A stretch of DNA of 60,444 bases from Alphaproteobacteria bacterium (GTDB taxonomy: Bacteria; Pseudomonadota; Alphaproteobacteria; JAJTHO01; CANGXP01). The position numbers were made by a program, and so were the translations under genes. The notes under the pieces were generated by a model. It did not search any database. It was not told the DNA's origin and was given only the letters and a program-made list of their open reading frames with translations. Shown here in pieces: positions 32,809-40,008 of this stretch (within the stretch, counting starts at the first letter, position 1; every line of letters starts with the position of its first letter). The stretch lies in assembly GCA_947457935.1 (NCBI GenBank), contig CANGXP010000007.1:1-60444 (forward strand), written 5' to 3'.

Positions 32809-33183
32809 CTAGTCAGCTAATTTTTTACAGGTACCATCAAAAAATCCTGTTGTTGGTGTTTTTAAGGCAAGAATTTTGCTCAGCTTTGAAAACTGTCCAA
32901 CGAACGAATTATCCTTGTAGATTTGAATTATATCTCCAATATCTGAAATTTCATCGTAATAATACATTAATTCATTTGGAATTTCAGTGTAGAAAATGCC
33001 ATCGGATTTGCTCCAAAGGTGAACCCAGAATCTAAATTCATTGAGTTTAATGAAAATTTTCCCTGCAGTTTTCTGATCTGCTGAAGAAAATACTCCATCG
33101 CACTCATATTTTGATTGAATTTCTGAAAACTTAATTTGCACAAGAAGCAAAACAGCAAACAGAGCAAAAAGTAGTTTTTTCAT
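32809..33183 (-). CDS. small secreted hypothetical protein
   Basis: This 124-residue protein on the opposite strand to the cluster starts MKKLLFALFAVLLLVQIKFSE, a signal peptide, followed by YECDGVFSSADQKTAGKIFIKLNEFRFWV (landmarks YECDGVFSSAD and FRFWVHLW). Two cysteines (Cys35 and one near the end, DGTCKKLAD) could form a disulphide. AT-rich compared with neighbours. It lies next to a duplicated end of tRNA-Ser and may have come with an integrated element. Confidence 0.6.
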   Translation of the reverse strand: MKKLLFALFAVLLLVQIKFSEIQSKYECDGVFSSADQKTAGKIFIKLNEFRFWVHLWSKSDGIFYTEIPNELMYYYDEISDIGDIIQIYKDNSFVGQFSKLSKILALKTPTTGFFDGTCKKLAD

Positions 33184-33235
33184 AAGATCTTTACCTCAAA
33201 ATCTGCTTTGAAGATGGTTTCTTTTAGCTTCTAAA

Positions 33236-33256
33236 AATGGCGGAGAGAAAGGGATT
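33236..33256. repeat. duplicate of the tRNA-Ser 3' end (possible att site)
   Basis: Twenty-one bases here are identical, in direct orientation, to 33388-33408, the 3' end of the tRNA-Ser gene on the minus strand (tRNA residues through the acceptor stem and CCA). Integrases commonly leave such a copy. A broken second tRNA gene is the alternative. Confidence 0.65.
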
Positions 33257-33337
33257 GACTTGACGCTTTGCGTCTGCGCCGCCACGGCGGGCTGTTGCCC
33301 TTGTGGTCGAACGTCGTTCTCATCCCACATCTCGTGT

Positions 33338-33390
33338 ATTTCAATAAAACAGGGGGGCGTTGTTACGCTTATCCCCTGTTTTATTGAAAT
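33338..33390. terminator. 18-bp-arm perfect hairpin downstream of tRNA-Ser
   Basis: ATTTCAATAAAACAGGGG and CCCCTGTTTTATTGAAAT are exact mirrors separated by 17 bases. It begins at the tRNA CCA end and probably ends tRNA transcription on the minus strand, since the arm is A/T-rich at the outer side. Confidence 0.7.
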
Positions 33391-33480
33391 GGCGGAGAGA
33401 AAGGGATTCGAACCCTTGATACGGTTACCCGTATACACACTTTCCAGGCGTGCGCCTTCAACCACTCGGCCACCTCTCCG
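33390..33480 (-). tRNA. tRNA-Ser (anticodon GGA), CCA encoded
   Basis: On the minus strand CGGAGAGGTGGCCGAGTGG opens the gene. Acceptor arms CGGAGAG and CTCTCCG pair, the anticodon loop is CTGGAAA (GGA), a long variable arm follows as in tRNA-Ser, and the T loop is GGTTCGAATCC. CCA is encoded at 33392-33390. It stands inside the GTA-like cluster, opposite to it. Confidence 0.95.
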
Positions 33481-33539
33481 TTTTGATTCTGTGCGGTCAT
33501 TCTACAGAAGAGCAAACACGCTATATAAAGGTCAACAAC

Positions 33540-34919
33540 ATGTCAATTTCTTTCGGAACAGACACCAGCCCGCTTGCGGCAAGCGCATTGCCGAGCATTA
33601 ACGTTGGTTTGGGCTGGTATAACAACAATCGCAAACGTCTGAAAAAGTTTGCAACGCAATACATGGCACTTGATACTGCAGCGGTGGCAACGCTGAAAAG
33701 TCAAGGCGAGGCGGATGTGTCAACGAGTGCGGTGCAATCGTCACGGGCGGGGTTTAATGAATTGCGGGTGCGGTTGCCTGTGCTCAACCAGTATTACACC
33801 TATACAGGGATGCATGGGGGGACGGCTGATGCGTCTGTGCTTGCGAAAATTAAGGCGATTATCCTTGATTGGGCAACAAAAAATAATCCCACAGGAAAGC
33901 CCATTGATGAAACCAATTTTGAAAATCTGCTGCGCGTTGCCAAGGCACGGTGGGCGGATTTTAACATGAGTGAACAATCACTCATTGCCGCGTGGGTGAC
34001 TAAGCTGAAAATAGCAAAAGAAACGTGGTCATTCACGCCGCTTTTAGGCGAAGGGCAATTACAATACGGCAATCACTATACGCACCATTATAAAATTTTA
34101 TTGCAGGTCTATGATTTTTTAGGGCTTACCAGTCATTACAATGCTTTGCTTGCAACGATAGATAGCTTTGCGGCGGTGAATTTTCCGTTTGGTAATGCCG
34201 CGGTGACGTATCCCATGACACGCGCTGTGGTGGGGGCTAATAAAAGTGAACAGCGATTTGATATAAATGGGAATTATCTGTCAAGATTTGTGGCAGGGGG
34301 GACGATTATCATCACAGGCAACACGCAAGGCAATAACGGGACGTTTACGATTGCATCGGCAAGTTATCTGAGCGGTTCTGACAAAACGCGCATTTTTGTG
34401 CAGCAAACACTGGCGAATGATGGCGGTGGCGGGACATTACAAGAGGTGTTTCATCCAAACGGTCACGCCATCCCCCGTGCGGCAACGGATGTTGGCGAGA
34501 GCATTGATTACATCAGGCGGGACGCGCTGCATTATCAGAATTATGATCTTGAACCATGGCTGGAAATCGCGCTGCTGGCAGGGGGCACGCGCTATCAAAC
34601 GATTGTGGATAATGCGTTTAATTTTTTAAGCACTAATGTGTTGAACCCTCCTGCAAAACACTATGAGTTTGCAGCAAGCACCGATCCATTTGATGCGGAA
34701 CGCTGGAGTGTCTCGAACACCGCCTATTTGCAGCCAGAGGCGATGTATCATCCTGATAAAATGGCGCGGTGTGTATTTACCTATCAGTATTATAAACAAG
34801 GGCTTGTCCCCAGTTTTATGGTGGATGAGCGTTTGTTCACGCTTGCAGTGCGGTCGGATATTCTGCCGAGTGCGTGGTATTATTATTTTCGTTGGGCATT
34901 TGGGGGGATTTATGGCTGA
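33540..34919 (+). CDS. alginate-lyase-like protein with inserted beta domain (putative tail depolymerase)
   Basis: 459 residues from the ATG at 33540; the longer frame runs through the tRNA and is rejected. The helical body has QYGNHYTHHYKILLQVYDFL (about 175-194) and, after an inserted beta-rich segment (about 236-302, with IIITGNTQGNNGTFTI), IRRDALHYQNYDLEPWLEIA (about 325-344). Both recall the N-x-H and R-x-x-ALxYHxYxLxPL motifs of PL5/PF05426 mannuronate lyases. It overlaps the following hub gene by 8 bases, so a particle role is likely. The substrate is not known, and catalysis is inferred. Confidence 0.6.
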   Translation: MSISFGTDTSPLAASALPSINVGLGWYNNNRKRLKKFATQYMALDTAAVATLKSQGEADVSTSAVQSSRAGFNELRVRLPVLNQYYTYTGMHGGTADASVLAKIKAIILDWATKNNPTGKPIDETNFENLLRVAKARWADFNMSEQSLIAAWVTKLKIAKETWSFTPLLGEGQLQYGNHYTHHYKILLQVYDFLGLTSHYNALLATIDSFAAVNFPFGNAAVTYPMTRAVVGANKSEQRFDINGNYLSRFVAGGTIIITGNTQGNNGTFTIASASYLSGSDKTRIFVQQTLANDGGGGTLQEVFHPNGHAIPRAATDVGESIDYIRRDALHYQNYDLEPWLEIALLAGGTRYQTIVDNAFNFLSTNVLNPPAKHYEFAASTDPFDAERWSVSNTAYLQPEAMYHPDKMARCVFTYQYYKQGLVPSFMVDERLFTLAVRSDILPSAWYYYFRWAFGGIYG

Positions 34920-36519
34920 TGTACAAAGCGTCGTGCAGGATTTGTTGCGGCAGGCGGGTTTTAGCGCGTCTCAGGTGAATTATACGGCTCTTGAAGGGGC
35001 ACTCTCAGGGCTGGTTATCAGCGACAGAAGTGATATTCGCAATGTGGTGGAGCAACTGCAAGCCTTCTATCAGTTTGATAGTATTGAGAAAGATGGGGTG
35101 CTGACGTTCATTCCGCGTGGCAAACAAAGCGTGATGACCATAAACGAGGCAGATTTTCTGCCGAATAGCTTTACCATTACGCGTTTGCCCGATGTGCAGT
35201 TGGCAGAGCAATTGAATGTAACCTATGCCGATAAAGCGAGTGACTATCAAACCGTGACGCAATCAGCGGTACGGCAGCTTGCGCCTGCAAGTAGTCAAAA
35301 AACGGTAAAAACCAACTTTGTGCTGGCGGCAGAGGTGGCGAAACGGCAGGCGGATACGCTGCTGGACGCGGTGTGGGTGGAGCGGTTTCAGTGCAAATTC
35401 TCTTTGCCCTTAAAATATGCGGTGTTGGAAGCGGGCGATGTGGTGACACTGACCACCGCTGCGAAAACTTTTGTGGTGCGGATTACGCGCACGCTGTATC
35501 AGAATGCGAGTTTACAGGTGGAAGCCGTGACAACGGATGCGGCGGCGTATATTCAGACAAGTTTTGGTACAACCCGCCCCTCGAGTCAAATTGTGGTGGC
35601 AACGGGCAAGAGCAGGCTATTTTTGCTGGATATTCCTCTCTATAATGAGGCAGACGACAGCCCGAGTTTCTTCATGGCGGTGAGCAAACAGCGCGATGAT
35701 ATAAGCTGGCAATATGCAACCGTCTATGAATCGTTAGGCGACAACATCTATACCCCAAAAACGGTGATAACCAAGGAGGCAATCACGGGCAAAGCCACCA
35801 CGGTATTGAGTGGGACTGCGCCAACTGCCTACCTTGATGAAAAAAATACCGTCACCGTGACGCTGAATGATGGCACGCTTGCCAGTACCACCGATGCCTT
35901 GTTGCTGCGGGGTGCGAATGTGGCGTTGTTGGGCGATGAGTTGCTTCAGTTTGGCGTGGCAACGTTGGTGGGCACGCATACCTATCAGTTGTCACGGCTG
36001 CTTAGGGCGCGACGCGGCACGGATGCAGCTATGCTCACCCATGCAATTAACGAACGATTTGTGCTATTGGGGGAGGAAATTTTCCAACAACCCGCTGGCT
36101 TATTGAATGTGACATATACCTATAAAGCGGTGTCCTCAGGGCAATTGCTGGACGATGCGAGTGAGTATTCATTCACGCCTGCAGCCGCAAATTTAAAGCC
36201 GTTATCGCCTGTGCATGTTGCAGGGGCGCGGGATAGTAGTGGGAACTTAACGATAACATGGATACGCCGTAGCCGAGCCAACACAGGCTGGCAAGATGGC
36301 ATTGAACTGCCGCTTGCAGAGGCTTTTGAGCAATACGATGTGGACATGATGAACGGGGCAACCGTGGTGCGGACACTCACCACCACCAGTCCCACAACGC
36401 TTTACACCGCCGCGCAACAAGTCACAGATTTTGGATCTGTGCAAAGTGCGGTAGTTGCGAAAATTTACCAACGTTCAGCCGTCATCGGCAGAGGCGTTGG
36501 GAGAACAGCTATTGTATAG
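34912..36519 (+). CDS. tail hub C-terminal part (gp15-like, part 2)
   Basis: 535 residues from the ATG at 34912 (MADVQSVVQDLLRQAGFS). It covers the putative phage tail protein region (PF13550-like: VVQDLLRQAGFSASQVN, GVLTFIPRG, LPDVQLAEQLNVTYADKASDYQ) and the rcc01698 C-terminal region (YQLSRLLRARRGTDAAMLTH and ERFVLLGEEIF). These are found in one polypeptide of about 1300 residues in RcGTA. Here the hub is spread over 31114-32739 and this gene, with a lyase gene between. A TGAGTATTCATTCA dyad-like site lies at 36162-36175. Confidence 0.85.
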   Translation: MADVQSVVQDLLRQAGFSASQVNYTALEGALSGLVISDRSDIRNVVEQLQAFYQFDSIEKDGVLTFIPRGKQSVMTINEADFLPNSFTITRLPDVQLAEQLNVTYADKASDYQTVTQSAVRQLAPASSQKTVKTNFVLAAEVAKRQADTLLDAVWVERFQCKFSLPLKYAVLEAGDVVTLTTAAKTFVVRITRTLYQNASLQVEAVTTDAAAYIQTSFGTTRPSSQIVVATGKSRLFLLDIPLYNEADDSPSFFMAVSKQRDDISWQYATVYESLGDNIYTPKTVITKEAITGKATTVLSGTAPTAYLDEKNTVTVTLNDGTLASTTDALLLRGANVALLGDELLQFGVATLVGTHTYQLSRLLRARRGTDAAMLTHAINERFVLLGEEIFQQPAGLLNVTYTYKAVSSGQLLDDASEYSFTPAAANLKPLSPVHVAGARDSSGNLTITWIRRSRANTGWQDGIELPLAEAFEQYDVDMMNGATVVRTLTTTSPTTLYTAAQQVTDFGSVQSAVVAKIYQRSAVIGRGVGRTAIV

Positions 36520-36520
36520 G

Positions 36521-36590
36521 CGGTAGGCGGGCGTAGGGAGGCAGAAGAGGAAAAGCCTCCTGCCTTTCTACTCTCGCCTTGCCTGCAGCT
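36521..36590. repeat. palindromic repeat, family B, after the hub gene
   Basis: AGGCGGGCGTAGGGAGGCAG on the left is mirrored by CTGCCTTTCTACTCTCGCCT on the right around GAGGAAAAGCCTC. It begins directly after the stop at 36519. Confidence 0.7.
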
Positions 36591-36620
36591 TACCTTTTTA
36601 CAGCAATGGAGATTACAGTT

Positions 36621-37106
36621 ATGCCAACCCCCAGACTTTCTTTTCCCTATATCGAAACGCAACAAGCACAAAAAGAGGTGACACACGCAGACAGCCTCAA
36701 CCGCTTGGATGCATTGGTGCAAGCGGCCGTTGAAGACAAAGATCTTGCTACACCGCCAAGCAGCCCCGCAGAAGGCGTGGTATATATTGTGGCTGCTAGT
36801 CCTACAGGAGCATGGGCAGGACAGGCGGGGAAACTCGCGCAATTCATTGGTGGCGTGTGGAAGTTTTACACCCCCGCAACTGGCTGGCAAGTGTGGGTGA
36901 AAGACGAAAAACGCGTGCTGTTTTATGATGGCAGCGCGTGGCAAACTCCACTCCCTGTTGTGCCTTCTTATACCGTTGCGGGCTTACCGAGTGCAAGTGT
37001 TGCCGCCAATTTGATTTATGTGAGCAATGAAAGCGGCGGGGCGGTTCTCGCGTTTTCTGATGGGACGAATTGGCGGCGGGTGACGGATAGGGCGATTGTT
37101 AGTTAA
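36621..37106 (+). CDS. DUF2793 phage/GTA-associated protein
   Basis: 161 residues from the ATG at 36621 (MPTPRLSFPYIETQQAQKEVTHADSL, landmarks LSFPYIETQQAQKEVTH). This is the DUF2793 start (L-x-x-P-Y-x-x-x-x-Q-A-Q-K-x-V-T-x-N/H), followed by GAWAGQAGKLAQFIGGVWKF and DGTNWRRVTD, all typical. DUF2793 proteins follow the hub gene in many alphaproteobacterial GTA-like and prophage clusters and may be fibre or decoration components. The starts at 36579 and 36606 are alternatives. Confidence 0.85.
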   Translation: MPTPRLSFPYIETQQAQKEVTHADSLNRLDALVQAAVEDKDLATPPSSPAEGVVYIVAASPTGAWAGQAGKLAQFIGGVWKFYTPATGWQVWVKDEKRVLFYDGSAWQTPLPVVPSYTVAGLPSASVAANLIYVSNESGGAVLAFSDGTNWRRVTDRAIVS

Positions 37107-37156
37107 TTTATATATTCGAATCAGTCCGCCTTCGTTCCTGCGGAACTATAGCGTGA

Positions 37157-37222
37157 CAGCCTCCGCTTAGCTGCTCGTTTTCTGCTCGGCAAGCCGAGCC
37201 GAAGCTCGCAGAGCGTAGGCTG
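37157..37222. repeat. GC-rich hairpin downstream of tRNA-Thr (family A-like, A10)
   Basis: CAGCCT-CCGCTTAGCTGC and GCAGAGCG-TAGGCTG pair, with an inner CTCGG-CAAG-CCGAG. Its right arm overlaps the CCA end of the tRNA by two bases. It may end tRNA transcription on the minus strand. Confidence 0.6.
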
Positions 37223-37296
37223 GTGCCATCGAAGGGACTCGAACCCCCGACCCACGCATTACGAATGCGTTGCTCTACCGACTGAGCTACGATGGC
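37221..37296 (-). tRNA. tRNA-Thr (anticodon CGT), CCA encoded
   Basis: On the minus strand GCCATCGTAGCTCAGTCGG opens the gene. Acceptor arms GCCATCG and CGATGGC pair, the anticodon loop is TTCGTAA (CGT), and the T arm is GGGGGTTCGAGTCCC. Discriminator A is followed by encoded CCA (37223-37221). 76 nt. Confidence 0.96.
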
Positions 37297-37353
37297 ATCA
37301 AAATAACAGAAAATTCTTATAGCCCATTTTTTAGTTTAAGCAAGGGACTCCTT

Positions 37354-37539
37354 ATGGTGATTCGTGAGTATGAAGAAGAAGCGCGTAATCTCACGCTGCA
37401 TGTGGCGGTGTGTGCGGAACGCTATCAAAACCTACATTTCCGTTTGGAGCGGCTGGAGCGCGTGGTGCTCATCACCAGCAGTACGCTGTTTGCAAGTGTG
37501 CTTACTTTAATTGCAACCCTATTACAGAAAATTCATTAG
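37354..37539 (+). CDS. small XhlA-like membrane protein
   Basis: 61 residues from the ATG at 37354 (MVIREYEEEARNLTLHVAV). An N-terminal amphipathic helix is followed by RLERLERVV and one C-terminal membrane segment (LITSSTLFASVLTLIATLL). This is the layout of XhlA/holin-associated proteins that help endolysin release. The longer frame from 37270 overlaps the tRNA and is rejected. Confidence 0.65.
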   Translation: MVIREYEEEARNLTLHVAVCAERYQNLHFRLERLERVVLITSSTLFASVLTLIATLLQKIH

Positions 37540-37549
37540 GAGAAACATT

Positions 37550-37702
37550 ATGTTACAAAACTTTCTAACACCTGAACAAAATCTACCAACCCTAGAAAAA
37601 GGTGGAGATAGGCAATACGAAAGACAGCGTCTCGAAGAGTATGAGAACAAAGGCAGCGAGACGCACGAGCAATTTTCCAAAAGAGAAAAGAAGTCTGCCT
37701 AA
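37550..37702 (+). CDS. small charged hypothetical protein
   Basis: 50 residues from the ATG at 37550, preceded by a strong TAGGAGAA site. Sequence starts MLQNFLTPEQNLPTLEKGG and ends EQFSKREKKSA. It is hydrophilic, rich in Glu/Lys/Arg, with no recognised domain. It lies 10 bases after the XhlA-like gene, and its stop touches the convergent bioB stop. Confidence 0.55.
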   Translation: MLQNFLTPEQNLPTLEKGGDRQYERQRLEEYENKGSETHEQFSKREKKSA

Positions 37703-38671
37703 CTAGGCGACCTCCATCACCTTCGCGCCGATGGCTGCAATCATCGCGAGGTCTGCTTGTGTTTCATTATTGCCCGTGGTGAGGAGTTTCTCACCATAAA
37801 AAATAGAGTTTGCCCCCGCAAAAAAGCACAGGATTTGTGCTTCACGGGAGAGTTCTAAGCGTCCTGCAGACAAGCGTACACGGGTTTTGGGCATGGTAAT
37901 GCGAGCCGCTGCACACATGCGCACTAACTCTAATGCATCAATTTTTTGTACATTACCTAGAGGCGTGCCGCTCACAGGAACAAGCGCGTTGATGGGTACG
38001 CTTTCAGGCTGCGGGGTCATGTTGGCAAGCACAGCGAGCATGGCGGCGCGGTCTATCACGCTTTCGCCCATACCGATAATACCGCCGCAACACACTTCAA
38101 CACCTGCTTTTCGGACGTTTTGAATAGTATTCAGGCGGTCTTGGTAGGTGCGGGTGGTGATGATGTCGGCGTAATATTCAGGGCTGGTGTCAAGGTTGTG
38201 ATTATAGGCGGTAAGCCCCGCTTCTTTAAGCTGCTCAGCTTGATTTTCATTGATCATCCCAAGGGTAACACACGCTTCCATGCCCATTTGCCGCACGCCT
38301 TTGACCATTTCTAGCACGCTTTGGAATTGTGCATCGGCTTTGTGCGTTCCCTCTGGTGGTTGTCGCCATGAGGCACCCATGCAGAAACGGCTTGCGCCGT
38401 TGGCTTTGGCAAGGGCTGCTTCTTTGAGCACCGTATCAACCGAGAGCAATGGCTCTTTCTCCACCCCTGTTTCTTTGAAATGGGCGGATTGCGGGCAGTA
38501 TTTGCAATCTTCAGGGCAACCCCCTGTTTTAATACTGAGCAGGCTGGCAAGCTGAATAGAATTTTCAGGCTGATGGGCACGATGGACGGCATGTGCCTCA
38601 TACAGCAACTCGAAGAGCGGCTTTTCAAGGAGCGTTTGGATTTCAACGGTTGTCCAGTTGTGGCGTGTCAT
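37703..38671 (-). CDS. bioB: biotin synthase
   Basis: A radical SAM enzyme of 322 residues with [16 protein letters not shown] carrying the C-x3-C-x2-C cluster ligands (about 51-58). [21 protein letters not shown] and the C-terminal [12 protein letters not shown] with the Arg that serves the 2Fe-2S cluster are also present. It inserts sulphur into dethiobiotin. No other bio gene is nearby. It lies on the opposite strand between the two parts of the lysis block, so the lysis genes were either split by it or inserted around it. Confidence 0.96.
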   Translation of the reverse strand: MTRHNWTTVEIQTLLEKPLFELLYEAHAVHRAHQPENSIQLASLLSIKTGGCPEDCKYCPQSAHFKETGVEKEPLLSVDTVLKEAALAKANGASRFCMGASWRQPPEGTHKADAQFQSVLEMVKGVRQMGMEACVTLGMINENQAEQLKEAGLTAYNHNLDTSPEYYADIITTRTYQDRLNTIQNVRKAGVEVCCGGIIGMGESVIDRAAMLAVLANMTPQPESVPINALVPVSGTPLGNVQKIDALELVRMCAAARITMPKTRVRLSAGRLELSREAQILCFFAGANSIFYGEKLLTTGNNETQADLAMIAAIGAKVMEVA

Positions 38672-38721
38672 GATTCATTCCTTTTAGAAGATTTTTATAG
38701 GCAAGGAGAAAGGGAAACGCA

Positions 38722-39219
38722 ATGCAAGATACAGATAAACGGTTTCAAAAAGCGGTTAAGGTCCTGCTTGCCCATGAGGGCGGCTATGCTGATGTTGCGG
38801 GAGACAGAGGCGGCGAGACAAATTTTGGCATCAGTAAAAAATCATATCCCCATCTCAATATTAAAGAGCTAACGGCGGAACAAGCGATTGCGATTTATTA
38901 TCGCGATTATTGGCGGCTTTATGGCTATGGGCGATTGCACAAAACCAGTGTTGCCACAAAAGTATTCGATTTAGCGGTGAATACAGGGGCACGGAGCGCG
39001 CACATTATCTTGCAACGGGCGTTAAAACGCTTAGGCAAACGCCTCAAAATAGATGGCATTTTAGGACGACACACAATTTCTCTCGCCAACGCAATGGATG
39101 AGGAAATGCTGCTGGCTGGGCTTCGCGTGGAGGCAACAGCGCACTATCGGCGGCTCATTACTGCCAATCCTATTTTGAAAAAATTTGAACAGGGTTGGAT
39201 GAAACGCGCACAATTTTAA
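38722..39219 (+). CDS. GH108-type lysozyme (endolysin)
   Basis: This 165-residue protein has FQKAVKVLLAHEGGYADVAGDRGGETNFGIS, shown here as landmarks; the catalytic Glu is in HEGGY (about 21). IAIYYRDYWRLYG and a C-terminal PG_binding_3 region (KVFDLAVNTGARSAHIILQ) follow. It cuts the glycan strands of peptidoglycan and is the usual endolysin of GTAs and alphaproteobacterial prophages. The ribosome site is GCAAGGAGAAAGG. The holin gene follows by 12 bases. Confidence 0.9.
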   Translation: MQDTDKRFQKAVKVLLAHEGGYADVAGDRGGETNFGISKKSYPHLNIKELTAEQAIAIYYRDYWRLYGYGRLHKTSVATKVFDLAVNTGARSAHIILQRALKRLGKRLKIDGILGRHTISLANAMDEEMLLAGLRVEATAHYRRLITANPILKKFEQGWMKRAQF

Positions 39220-39231
39220 CAGGAGAACGAT

Positions 39232-39405
39232 ATGAAAAACTTTTTTGACTGGCTATTAGTACGTTTAAATGAACGCTCAACATGGGTGGGTTTAACAGGG
39301 ATGCTTGCGGCAATTGGCGTGGGAATATCTCCCCAACAATTAGAAGTCATTACAACGGTTGGCGTTGGCACAGCGAGTGCAATATTGGCTTTTACCAAGG
39401 ATTAG
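39232..39405 (+). CDS. holin-like small membrane protein
   Basis: 57 residues from the ATG at 39232, preceded by AACAGGAGAA. Two hydrophobic segments (about 18-33 and 38-54) with a short amphipathic N-terminus (MKNFFDWLLVRLNERSTWVG). Size, topology and coupling to the GH108 gene fit a holin that opens the inner membrane. Its stop overlaps the convergent secreted-protein gene by four bases. Confidence 0.75.
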   Translation: MKNFFDWLLVRLNERSTWVGLTGMLAAIGVGISPQQLEVITTVGVGTASAILAFTKD

Positions 39406-39905
39406 TAGATAGCTAAACCGCCGCGTAAAGCGTCCCCCATGGGTTGTTCAAAAAAGAAGCCTTTTTTTACAAGGACTTCTTCAGGAGGGGGCGGCAAGCT
39501 TGTTGCATTGCCTCTATAAATAATGGTGAGATCACTGAGGCGTTTTGAAACCATGGTGGTGTTTTTGTGTTCCCAACGGATGGTGTTGGTGGAATGTTTG
39601 TAGGCAACATAACAGGATTCCACAGCACCATCCCACAAAATACAGAGATTGCCGTTGCTGCCGACACGCCATTTCCCCATCACATCCTCGCCTGCAGCGG
39701 GTTGCCAAATGGTTTTTCCCGTTGGGCTGAAATATTGCCAAAAAGGAATGCCGTCAACTTCGCCTGAGAGCGTATTCCCGCTCAGCGCTTTTAGTAAATC
39801 CGTTGCCTCAACGGCTTTTTTCCGAGATTTCAATAATCCTTGCGCGGATGCAGGTGGGTGCATACCCATTAATAAAATAATGAAAAAAATAACACTGAGA
39901 CGCAC
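39402..39905 (-). CDS. secreted hypothetical protein (DUF995-like)
   Basis: 167 residues with a signal peptide (MRLSVIFFIILLMGMHPPASA). The mature part reads LSGNTLSGEVDGIPFWQYFSPTG, then GKWRVGSNGNLCILWDG and ESCYVAYK, a pattern seen in small periplasmic DUF995-like proteins of alphaproteobacteria. Two Cys in CILW and ESCY may form a disulphide. It is divergent from tyrS. Function unknown. Confidence 0.7.
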   Translation of the reverse strand: MRLSVIFFIILLMGMHPPASAQGLLKSRKKAVEATDLLKALSGNTLSGEVDGIPFWQYFSPTGKTIWQPAAGEDVMGKWRVGSNGNLCILWDGAVESCYVAYKHSTNTIRWEHKNTTMVSKRLSDLTIIYRGNATSLPPPPEEVLVKKGFFFEQPMGDALRGGLAIY

Positions 39906-40008
39906 AGAGAAAACTCCTTTGCAATAGAGAGTATTAGTAAGATATTTCTGTAGAATGTCAAGTTTTTAGTGTTGTTGTTCGCGATGTTCTCGCCTAGAGT
40001 ACAACGCT

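Noticed and set aside
33196-33465. Minus-strand frame reading [23 protein letters not shown]
   Set aside because: This is the well-known false translation of a tRNA-Ser gene.
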